Assembly: GCA_934793215.1 (NCBI GenBank)
Contig: CAKVOP010000002.1
Location: 62,001 to 126,000 of the forward strand
DNA length: 64,000 bases
Direction of reading: 5' to 3'
Origin: an uncultured Clostridia bacterium
Lineage (GTDB): Bacteria > Bacillota > Clostridia > Christensenellales > UBA1242
Shown: piece after piece, positions 43,818 through 51,320 of the stretch
How positions within the stretch are numbered: position 1 is the stretch's first letter
How the letters are laid out: each line of letters opens with the position of its first letter
Notes under the pieces: model-generated
The model's database searches: none
What the model saw: only the letters and a program-made list of their open reading frames with translations
What the model was told of the DNA's origin: nothing
Translations under genes and position numbers: made by a program

Positions 43818-44864
43818 ATGGCTAATATAAACTACTATCAAAAACGCGATATGCAAAATCGGCTCAAAATGGGGAAATACACCGAGCGACTCCCCGACTA
43901 TTGCCTTGATTTTTTTATTGGTATCGAAAACAAGACTTCTTCCCTTACTAGATACAATTATTCGATGGATTTGTTTGTTTTTTTTAACTACATATCCCAG
44001 TTTCTCTTTCACAAGCAAGAGATAGACATAACATTGGAAGACCTAAACGAGATAAAAGCAAGGGATATTGAACAATACCTATCTTATTTATCCTATTATG
44101 AACTAGATGGTAAACTATATAAAAATGACGAAAAAGGGAAAGCAAGAAAACTTGCATCTCTACGCAGTTTCTTTAAATATCTATATAATCACGATATGAT
44201 TATAGGAAATGTTGCAAGTAAAATAGAAACTCCAAAACTTCATAATAAAGAGATTATTCGACTTGAAAAAGATGAGGTTACCCGCCTGCTTGACACAATA
44301 GAAAACCCTAGTGCGTTCACTAAAAGACAACAAGAATACAATAAAAACACATTTGAACGAGATAACGCGATTGTCACCTTGTTCCTAGGCACCGGCATAA
44401 GAATTAGCGAACTTGTTGGTCTTGACCTTAATTCTTTTGATTTTTCTCAAAATGCCTTTGTTGTAACTCGAAAAGGCGGTAATCAATCTATGCTTTATTT
44501 CTCTAATGAGGTTGCTCGTGCCCTTAAAACATGGTTAGAAAAACGTGCAACTCTAGGCCTCGATAAAGATGAACAAGCAATGTTTATAAGTCTTCAAAAT
44601 AAGCGAATTTCAGTGCGTGCGGTAGAAAATTTGGTAAAAAAATTTGCCCAAATAGCAAGCCCTTTAAAGAAAATAAGTCCACACAAACTTCGTAGTACAT
44701 TTGGTACTAACCTGTACAAGGAAACCAAGGATATTTACATAGTTGCAGATGTCCTAGGACATAAAGATGTAAATACAACCAAGCGGCATTATGCAGCAAT
44801 AAGTGAAGATATGAGAAAAAATGTTGCCAATATTATAAAACTGGGCAGAGATGATCAAAATTAA
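43818..44864 (+). CDS. Xer-type tyrosine recombinase
   Basis: Site-specific recombinase of the integrase family. N-terminal SAM-like DNA-binding domain (about 25-135), catalytic domain with Arg195 (GTGIRISELVGL), Lys219 (RKGG), His289 and Arg292 (SPHKLR), His315 (LGHKDV) and nucleophile Tyr325. All catalytic residues are present. At 348 residues it is longer than XerC/D (about 300) and close to chromosomal Xer relatives of Clostridia. No phage or conjugation gene adjoins it, so a house-keeping or dif-type role fits better than a prophage integrase. A 29-bp palindrome lies 262 bases downstream. Confidence 0.9.
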   Translation: MANINYYQKRDMQNRLKMGKYTERLPDYCLDFFIGIENKTSSLTRYNYSMDLFVFFNYISQFLFHKQEIDITLEDLNEIKARDIEQYLSYLSYYELDGKLYKNDEKGKARKLASLRSFFKYLYNHDMIIGNVASKIETPKLHNKEIIRLEKDEVTRLLDTIENPSAFTKRQQEYNKNTFERDNAIVTLFLGTGIRISELVGLDLNSFDFSQNAFVVTRKGGNQSMLYFSNEVARALKTWLEKRATLGLDKDEQAMFISLQNKRISVRAVENLVKKFAQIASPLKKISPHKLRSTFGTNLYKETKDIYIVADVLGHKDVNTTKRHYAAISEDMRKNVANIIKLGRDDQN

Positions 44865-44981
44865 TTTTTTTTCGTGAAATCAGCTAAATGCATTTGCAAA
44901 CAAACATTTAAAAAAAATATGTATATAAATGCCAGAACTGCACATTATAAAGCTGTGAAGGAGATATGCTTCACATTAGAA

Positions 44982-45015
44982 GAAGTCACACATCTATATG
45001 AGTGTGACTTCTTTC
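44982..45015 (+). terminator. Terminator of the recombinase gene
   Basis: GAAGTCACAC (44982-44991) pairs with GTGTGACTTC (45002-45011), followed by TTTCTT. A smaller hairpin TGTGAAG/CTTCACA lies just before it. Confidence 0.75.
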
Positions 45016-45126
45016 TTGCTTACATATTTAATTTTAAGGAAAAAACACTAATTTTCTTTTATTGTTTAATTTTTGAGAAGCGGTATATTACATTCCTCTA
45101 TTACAAGCAAAATTCTTAAACTCTAA

Positions 45127-45155
45127 AGGGCTAGTATGCAATGCATACTAGCCCT
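45127..45155. repeat. 29-bp perfect palindrome (candidate dif-like site)
   Basis: AGGGCTAGTATGCA and TGCATACTAGCCCT flank one central A: 14-bp arms without mismatch. It can be read as two 11-bp arms around a 7-bp centre, the size of a tyrosine recombinase core site. Its arms recur at 40451, 40931, 41040 and 41062. It lies between two convergent genes, so it could also serve as a bidirectional terminator, but neither side has a long T-run. Confidence 0.7.
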
Positions 45156-45250
45156 ATTTTGAAGGCATATAGCCCTTTTCGTCAAACAATAAGTGCAACT
45201 TAATCTTATATAACGGCTTTAAATAAAATCATTTGATTGTTATTTATTTC

Positions 45251-46459
45251 TTACACTTCTAATTGAGAAAGCATCCAATCAGTGTAAACTCCATAACCCT
45301 TGGCTGGGTCGTTTAAGAATACATGTGTAACTGCACCAACAATCTTACCATTTTGCATGATAGGAGACCCACTCATTCCTTGAACAATTCCACCAGTCAA
45401 GTTAAGAAGTTTATTATCCGTTACTCTAAAAACTATACTTTTTTCATCTATCGAATTTTGATAATTAGCTTTTATTATTTCAATTTCATACTCTTCTCTA
45501 ATTCCGCTTACACAAGATACAATCTTTGCCTTTCCAGGCTTAATGCTTAATCTGCCTCCCAATTTTGCTGTTAAATTAAGATCGATTAATCCCGAAGTGC
45601 TTTCCAGTTTTCCATATATCCCCTGTTTTGTATTCTTATAAATTTCCCCTTTTGCGTTTTTAGGAACAAATACACAGCGAAGTTCTCCGGGATCGTTTCT
45701 TTGCCCCTTTTTTATACCCACCATATTGCATTCATAAACTCTTCCATCTTTAACAGGAATCACATTCTCGCACGAACCATGTGTAATTGCATGTCCCAAT
45801 GCCCCGAATTGCCCATTTTGCTTAACGAATGTGATGGTGCCCACGCCAGATAAATCATCTTTGCCCCATATACCAAGACGATATGTCCCATCTTTATCTT
45901 TTAAAAGTGGAACTATTTGCTCCAATTTACGATTATTTCTAACTACCTCTACTTTTACTTGACTATCACACTGATTTTTTAATGCACTTTGTACATCATC
46001 TAAACTAGAAATATCTTTTTCTCCTATTCTTGAAATTATATCTCCATTCTTAAAGAAATTGTTTTTTACCACCTCACCTTTATTTTCGTCGATAGTACAG
46101 TTACTCACAACTACTGTTCCATCACAATTAACGGTCAAGCCAATAACTTCACCACCTACAAAGACCTCTTCTTCTGGCAAAATTTTAGCCTTTATTTTTT
46201 TTACCGGTATGAAACCAAACAATTTCACAACGACAAAGTTCTCTTCACCACCATTATTGTCAATAGATGTTTGTTTATCATTTATAGATAACTTAACAAA
46301 CTTACCAAATTGTTGTTCGCTGTTAGCACTTTGAACTTCATCATAGTCTACATAAAATTCATTAGGAAGTGCTAAACATTCATCTAAAGATATCTTTATA
46401 AACTCAACCACAGTGCATAACACCAACAATAGCAAAATTAATAAAAACCTCTTTTTCAT
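45251..46459 (-). CDS. spoIVB: SpoIVB serine peptidase
   Basis: Forespore-secreted S55 protease that cleaves SpoIVFA to trigger pro-sigma-K processing. N-terminal membrane/signal segment (about 3-20), PDZ domain (about 105-185), catalytic His223 in GALGHAI and Ser in GMSGSP (361-366), then the conserved AVTHVFLNDP. 402 residues. ATG follows GGAGGAG. An intrinsic terminator ends 8 bases before that ribosome site. spo0A, normally next, is absent. Confidence 0.95.
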   Translation of the reverse strand: MKKRFLLILLLLVLCTVVEFIKISLDECLALPNEFYVDYDEVQSANSEQQFGKFVKLSINDKQTSIDNNGGEENFVVVKLFGFIPVKKIKAKILPEEEVFVGGEVIGLTVNCDGTVVVSNCTIDENKGEVVKNNFFKNGDIISRIGEKDISSLDDVQSALKNQCDSQVKVEVVRNNRKLEQIVPLLKDKDGTYRLGIWGKDDLSGVGTITFVKQNGQFGALGHAITHGSCENVIPVKDGRVYECNMVGIKKGQRNDPGELRCVFVPKNAKGEIYKNTKQGIYGKLESTSGLIDLNLTAKLGGRLSIKPGKAKIVSCVSGIREEYEIEIIKANYQNSIDEKSIVFRVTDNKLLNLTGGIVQGMSGSPIMQNGKIVGAVTHVFLNDPAKGYGVYTDWMLSQLEV

Positions 46460-46470
46460 TTCTCCTCCGC

Positions 46471-46496
46471 AAAAAAAGACTAACTAATGTTAGTCT
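46471..46496 (-). terminator. Terminator in the spoIVB leader
   Basis: On the minus strand AGACTAAC (46496-46489), loop ATTA, GTTAGTCT (46484-46477), then a T-run to 46471. It follows recN but also sits immediately before the spoIVB ribosome site, so it should insulate or attenuate spoIVB. Confidence 0.8.
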
Positions 46497-46571
46497 CTTC
46501 ATTTTTCCATTTAAAATACTTAAATATATTTAAATTAAATATTTAAGGTTTAGGTGTTAATTCCCTATCAT

Positions 46572-48233
46572 TTACTTTCCTGCTTTCAAACGAAGTTCTT
46601 TGGCTTGACTTAATGCCGTCTCACTAACTGTCTGTCCAACAATCATTTTGGCTATATTAAGTGGTATTTCTTCGTCGACTAAATTTTTAATACAGGTTTG
46701 GGTAGAATGTTCATCTTCAAATTTGCTTACGAAAAAGAAATCATCACCGTAACAAGCAACTTGTGGCAAGTGTGTGATGCATAGCACTTGTGCGAAGTTT
46801 GTTAAGTTACTTAATTTTTTCCCTACAATGTTGCCCGTCTCGCCTGAAATGCCAGAGTCAATCTCATCAAAAACAAGAGTTTGGGCACTTCCAATTTCAG
46901 CAAAAATGTTTTTTACCGCAAGCATAAATCTGCTGAGTTCACCACCCGATGCTGTTTTTGAAAGAGATTTAACTTCTTGACCTTTATTTGCCGAAAATAC
47001 AAATTCGACCTTATCTATACCATTTTGAGTTGGCTCTTCCAATTTTTCAAAATTGACAATAAATTGACTAGATTTCATACCAAGTTCTTTTAGTTCACAA
47101 ACAATCTTGTTTTCAATATCTTTTGCAACATTTTTACGAAGAAGTGAGAGCTGTTCGCACGAAGCCATAAGGTCAGCATGTGCTTTTTCATATTCTTTTT
47201 GATATTTAGAAAGTAAGAATTCGCTATCTTCAAGGTCATTTAATTTTTGCTTAATTTGAGAAAGGTATTCAAGGACCTTTTCAATACTTCCACCATATTT
47301 CTTGGTTAAAGACCTAATTGTGTCGTTTCTTCTGTCTAGTTTGTCAAACTCTTTTTCGTCGAATTCAGTTGAAGATTTAATTTCTAGTAAAGTCTCATAT
47401 ACATCTTCAATTTCATACTTTGCGCTTTCAAGGCGTTGCTTGCATTGTGCAACATTTTCAAAATTCATAATACTGGACAATGAATTTGATGCATTTTCCA
47501 ACGAAGGTAAACAACTTCCAACATTTCCGCTTAAATATTCCTCACAAGCACTTACAGCCTCATATATTTTTTCGCTTGAATTTAAAAATTTCAGTCGGTT
47601 TGAGACTTCGCCATCTTCTCCAATTTTAAGGTCTGCTTCTTCAATTTCATTTACTTGATATTCATATAGAGATCTTGTACGCTCTCTTTCAAATTCGTCT
47701 CCGCCCAATGAAGCAATTTTGCTCCTTATTTCATTGCATTGAGACAAACCTTTTTTAACCTCTTCTTTTTGCTGTTTGATTTTTTCTCCACCAAATCTAT
47801 CTAGCATAGGAAGATGCATTTTAGGATTTAATAGTTCAACACTTTCATGTTGAGAATAACTATCGAGAAGACATTTACCAATTTCTTTTAAAACACCCGC
47901 AGTTGTGGGTAGTCCATTTACTCGAACAGATGATTTGCCATCAATATTTAACGTTCTGCTTAATGCCACCTCATTTTCTTCAATTCCGTATTCTTGAAGT
48001 CTTGAAAGACAATATTCGCTTAATCCAGTAAAAACGGCATCAACACGCATTTGCTCTTCTCCGCTTCTTATGAGTGTTTTGTCTGCTTTTGCACCCAATA
48101 CAAAATTAAGAGCATCAAAAATAATACTTTTGCCTGCACCAGTTTCACCTAATAGGATATTTAATCCTTGACCAAATTCTATATTCAAATCTTTTATAAG
48201 TGCAACATTTTTAATAGAAATAGATTCTAACAT
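46572..48233 (-). CDS. recN: DNA repair protein RecN
   Basis: SMC-like ATPase for double-strand break repair. Walker A GETGAGKS near 29-36, long coiled coil (about 150-360), ABC signature region TASGGELSRFMLA and Walker B VFDEIDSGISG near the C-terminus, then CITHLPQVA. 553 residues. Starts 9 bases after argR, with AGGAGG before the ATG. Confidence 0.96.
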   Translation of the reverse strand: MLESISIKNVALIKDLNIEFGQGLNILLGETGAGKSIIFDALNFVLGAKADKTLIRSGEEQMRVDAVFTGLSEYCLSRLQEYGIEENEVALSRTLNIDGKSSVRVNGLPTTAGVLKEIGKCLLDSYSQHESVELLNPKMHLPMLDRFGGEKIKQQKEEVKKGLSQCNEIRSKIASLGGDEFERERTRSLYEYQVNEIEEADLKIGEDGEVSNRLKFLNSSEKIYEAVSACEEYLSGNVGSCLPSLENASNSLSSIMNFENVAQCKQRLESAKYEIEDVYETLLEIKSSTEFDEKEFDKLDRRNDTIRSLTKKYGGSIEKVLEYLSQIKQKLNDLEDSEFLLSKYQKEYEKAHADLMASCEQLSLLRKNVAKDIENKIVCELKELGMKSSQFIVNFEKLEEPTQNGIDKVEFVFSANKGQEVKSLSKTASGGELSRFMLAVKNIFAEIGSAQTLVFDEIDSGISGETGNIVGKKLSNLTNFAQVLCITHLPQVACYGDDFFFVSKFEDEHSTQTCIKNLVDEEIPLNIAKMIVGQTVSETALSQAKELRLKAGK

Positions 48234-48242
48234 AAGTTCCTC

Positions 48243-48695
48243 CTATAAAAGCATATCGTTAAGTGTAACAACAGCCTCACTTGCTGCGGTTGTACTTGGG
48301 AATATAAGCATAACAGTGTCATCGCCATTTACGACCCCCATAAGAGAAGATATGTTAAGCTTATCTACGAAACTTGCAATGCCCCCACCAAGTCCTTTCA
48401 TAGTTTTGATAACGATTAGGTTTAGAGCAGGTTTAACAGAAATAACAGCTTCCTTAAAAATTGATATGTATTTATTTGAAACAACATTTTCTTCCCCACC
48501 CACAAAACAATATTTGTACTTACCAGAAGATGAAAGAATCTTGGTTAAACCAAGTTCCTTTATATCTCTTGAAATTGTTGCTTGGGTTATATCAAAATCA
48601 GCATTACGAAGTTCTCTTGCAAGTTCGTCCTGCGTTTCAATTTCTTTAGTTGAGATAAGTTCTAATATTTTAGACTGTCTTGCACTTCTTGCCAT
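48243..48695 (-). CDS. argR: Arginine repressor ArgR/AhrC
   Basis: Arginine-responsive DNA-binding protein. N-terminal winged helix (RQSKILELISTKEIETQDEL, residues 6-25; then TQATISRDIKELGL), C-terminal oligomerisation and arginine-binding domain with GDDTVMLI. 150 residues. argR-recN-spoIVB is the usual Firmicutes order; no arginine genes are in the window. Confidence 0.94.
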   Translation of the reverse strand: MARSARQSKILELISTKEIETQDELARELRNADFDITQATISRDIKELGLTKILSSSGKYKYCFVGGEENVVSNKYISIFKEAVISVKPALNLIVIKTMKGLGGGIASFVDKLNISSLMGVVNGDDTVMLIFPSTTAASEAVVTLNDMLL

Positions 48696-48719
48696 TGTTT
48701 TCTCCTCATTCGCTACACA

Positions 48720-48960
48720 CGCCTATTTTAGGGGGATATAGCGATTATGCATATTTATAAATTTATACATATACATCCATTTTTGATTATTATACACCAA
48801 TATTTATAATTATGCAAGCGATTTTTGTATATTTATTCACTCGTTTTTGATATATATTTTGTCTTTTGTATTTTTATAAAAATCCAATTTATGTTTAATC
48901 ATTTTTATGCATACACCTTCTCACCCTACCCGTCCCGTACAAACATAAAACGAACAATAC
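48720..48960. promoter_or_regulatory. AT-rich argR upstream region, possible ARG boxes
   Basis: The stretch upstream of argR has several near-palindromic TATGCATA, TTTATAAATTTATA and TATTTATTCA-like elements that resemble the loose ARG-box consensus. Autoregulation by ArgR is common, so this is plausible but unproven. No gene is seen in 48696-49050. Confidence 0.3.
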
Positions 48961-48995
48961 TGATTAAAGCACGCTTTGTTTAGCACGCCACAACA

Positions 48996-49025
48996 ATAAA
49001 AAAACGCTAGGAGTTAGATCCTAGC
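48996..49025 (-). terminator. Terminator of pheST-desulfurase-thiI operon
   Basis: On the minus strand GCTAGGA (49025-49019), loop TCTAAC, TCCTAGC (49012-49006), then G and a run of seven T. 26 bases after the thiI stop. Confidence 0.88.
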
Positions 49026-49050
49026 AATTTACAAATTAATTAATATATGA

Positions 49051-50205
49051 TTATTCAACAGTTATTATTTCCTCACCAGCCAAGCACTCTTCTACAAGAG
49101 CATCAATATTCAGCCTACTCTCCTCTTTTAAGCAAGCCTTCAAAGTAGGTTTGATTATAGGATTTTTTGGCAAAAAGACCGTACAACAATCTTCATATGG
49201 CAAAATAGATGTATCATAGGTATTAATGTCGCGGGCTATTTCCATAATCTGTTCTTTATCCATAGCAATACATGGTCTAAAAATTGGAACTTGCTCTAAC
49301 ACTCCGCCTGTTACTGTCATACTTTGCATAGTTTGGCTTGCAACTTGCCCTAGGCTTTCCCCCGTAACTACGCAACCGAGTTCATATTTTTGGCAAATCC
49401 TTTCCGCAACTCTCATCATGATTCTTCTCATGATAGTAATCATATATTCCGGATTACAATGTGCATGAATTTCCTCTTGAACTTTAGTAAAAGACACACA
49501 ATGCAATGAAAATTTTCCAACATAAGGAACAAGCTCTTTTGCCAAGGTTATAACTTTTTCTTTTGCCAGAGTTGACGTATAAGGATAACTATGAAAATGC
49601 AGTGCGTCAATTTTCAGTCCTCGTTTTCCAATCAAGTATCCTGCAACTGGGCTGTCAATTCCTCCCGACAAAAGAAGAAGCCCCCTCCCCGCAGTTCCAA
49701 GAGGTAAGCCCCCTTGACACTTAATATTATCTGCAAAAATATAAGCCTTTTTGTTAAGTCTTATATCCACATGAATTTCTCGTTGAGGGTTATACAATTC
49801 CACGCTGGCATTTGGAGATTTATCAAGTAAAACACCACCGAGCATCGAGGCAAACTCCATAGAAGAATAAGGAAATGTTTTATCCGCTCGTTTAACAAAA
49901 ACTTTAAACGAGTCTCTCCCCACATTAATTTTACTTACAGCTGTTTCAATAGTGTTAGGTTCTGCTTCAACTTCTTCCGCACACGAAAGACTATGAAGAC
50001 CAAAAACCTTTGTTAATTTATCCACCAAAGCATCTTCTCTGTCATGTGGATACTCGCTTATAACATATCTGCCAAATGTTTTTTCAAATTTAAAATCTTC
50101 ACCCGCAAGTGCATTTTTAATATTTTTTATAAGCGTACTTTCAAATATGTTTCTATTTGCTCCCTTAAGATACAGTTCACCAAATCGCAACAATATAACT
50201 CTCAT
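49051..50205 (-). CDS. thiI: tRNA 4-thiouridine synthase ThiI
   Basis: Adenylates U8 of tRNA and transfers sulfur; may also feed thiazole synthesis. NFLD/THUMP N-terminal domains (1 to about 165), then PP-loop ATPase motif SGGIDS at 180-185. 384 residues without the rhodanese domain of E. coli, as in Bacillus, so the sulfur is expected from a dedicated desulfurase. That partner gene overlaps its start by 4 bases. Confidence 0.94.
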   Translation of the reverse strand: MRVILLRFGELYLKGANRNIFESTLIKNIKNALAGEDFKFEKTFGRYVISEYPHDREDALVDKLTKVFGLHSLSCAEEVEAEPNTIETAVSKINVGRDSFKVFVKRADKTFPYSSMEFASMLGGVLLDKSPNASVELYNPQREIHVDIRLNKKAYIFADNIKCQGGLPLGTAGRGLLLLSGGIDSPVAGYLIGKRGLKIDALHFHSYPYTSTLAKEKVITLAKELVPYVGKFSLHCVSFTKVQEEIHAHCNPEYMITIMRRIMMRVAERICQKYELGCVVTGESLGQVASQTMQSMTVTGGVLEQVPIFRPCIAMDKEQIMEIARDINTYDTSILPYEDCCTVFLPKNPIIKPTLKACLKEESRLNIDALVEECLAGEEIITVE

Positions 50206-51320
50206 TTAACTTTCTCCCAGATTTCATGATATGTTTTAAGAATTTCTTCCCCCGCTTCGCGAATCTCATCTTCAGTTTCATAACCACCAAATGAAATTCT
50301 TATATGAGACTTGATTTCGTCTTTATTTAACCCCATGCTTTCTAACGTACGATTTCCTGCTTTTTTAGTAGAACAAGCACTTCCTTTCCCGACCAAAATT
50401 CCCTTGTCTTGTAAAACTCTCATCAGGGTTTCTCCATTAACACCATTAAAACTTGCACTTAAAATGTAGGGACTTTCTGTTTCAATAATACCAATCTTTG
50501 GATCCACCGATAAGATGCTTGACATTAAAGATTTAAGGGCTTTTGCGTGCATATAGTTAACTTCCTCATCTATCTTATCAATCGCACATTTCATAGCCAT
50601 TATACCTGGAACATTTTCAGTGCCAGAGCGATAACCGCTCTCTTGCCCGCCACCAAATACTATATTTTTAAGTATTTGAGGATTTTTTACGTACAACGCA
50701 CCAACACCTTTTGGACCATGAAACTTGTGTGCAGAAATCGTGTAAAAATCAATACCACATGTTTTGGTATCAATTTCAATTTTGCAAAACGCTTGAACCC
50801 CATCAACCTGCAATAGTGCATTGGGTGCGTGTTTATTTCTTAAATAATTAACCTTTGCGATGTCATTTACTGCACCCGTTTCGTTACTTACATGCATAAC
50901 AGAGATAAGTCTTGTTTTTTCATCTATATTTTTTTGCAAATCCTCGTAATCAATTTGTCCATTTTTATCCAATTTGACAAATCTTACTTCATACCCCTGC
51001 AAAGCAAGTTCTTTCGCAACATTATAAACACTTGGATGTTCCCCCATGGAAAATACATAGTTCCACTTTCCATTTTTTCGACTACCCATAATAGCAAGGT
51101 TATTACTTTCTGTTGCTCCGCCAGTAAAGATAACACTCCCTTTTACCGCACCTATTTTATCCATAATAAGTTTGCGCACATTGTCAAGGTCTTTTCCTAT
51201 TTGGATAGCCGGTTCGTATCCCGCCGATGGATTGAAAAAGGTTTGGCAAGCATATTTTTCAATAACCGCCAAACACTCCTCAAACATTTTTGTAGTTCCC
51301 GCATTGTCGAGATAAATCAT
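50202..51320 (-). CDS. Cysteine desulfurase (NifS/IscS family, ThiI partner)
   Basis: PLP enzyme that releases sulfur from cysteine. PLP lysine Lys199 in SAHKFHGPKG, substrate His in GEHPSV, catalytic Cys316 in GKGSACSTKK. 372 residues. Its overlap with thiI on one side and pheT on the other argues that it serves 4-thiouridine formation, like B. subtilis NifZ. No iscU or other iron-sulfur scaffold gene is near. Confidence 0.92.
   Translation of the reverse strand: MIYLDNAGTTKMFEECLAVIEKYACQTFFNPSAGYEPAIQIGKDLDNVRKLIMDKIGAVKGSVIFTGGATESNNLAIMGSRKNGKWNYVFSMGEHPSVYNVAKELALQGYEVRFVKLDKNGQIDYEDLQKNIDEKTRLISVMHVSNETGAVNDIAKVNYLRNKHAPNALLQVDGVQAFCKIEIDTKTCGIDFYTISAHKFHGPKGVGALYVKNPQILKNIVFGGGQESGYRSGTENVPGIMAMKCAIDKIDEEVNYMHAKALKSLMSSILSVDPKIGIIETESPYILSASFNGVNGETLMRVLQDKGILVGKGSACSTKKAGNRTLESMGLNKDEIKSHIRISFGGYETEDEIREAGEEILKTYHEIWEKVK

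Larger units (their letters stand above)
44865..45250. other. Intergenic region between the recombinase gene and spoIVB
   Basis: It holds two hairpins ending in a terminator and the 29-bp palindrome at 45127-45155. No spo0A or other gene is present. The 81-codon open frame across it runs through the terminator and has no ribosome site. Confidence 0.6.

Noticed and set aside
43818..44864. Recombinase as an integrase of a prophage or conjugative element
   Set aside because: No phage, relaxase or excisionase genes adjoin it, and its tRNA neighbours and flanks show no attachment duplication.
44874..45119. 81-codon open frame after the recombinase gene
   Set aside because: It spans a perfect terminator hairpin, lacks a ribosome site and has no family resemblance.
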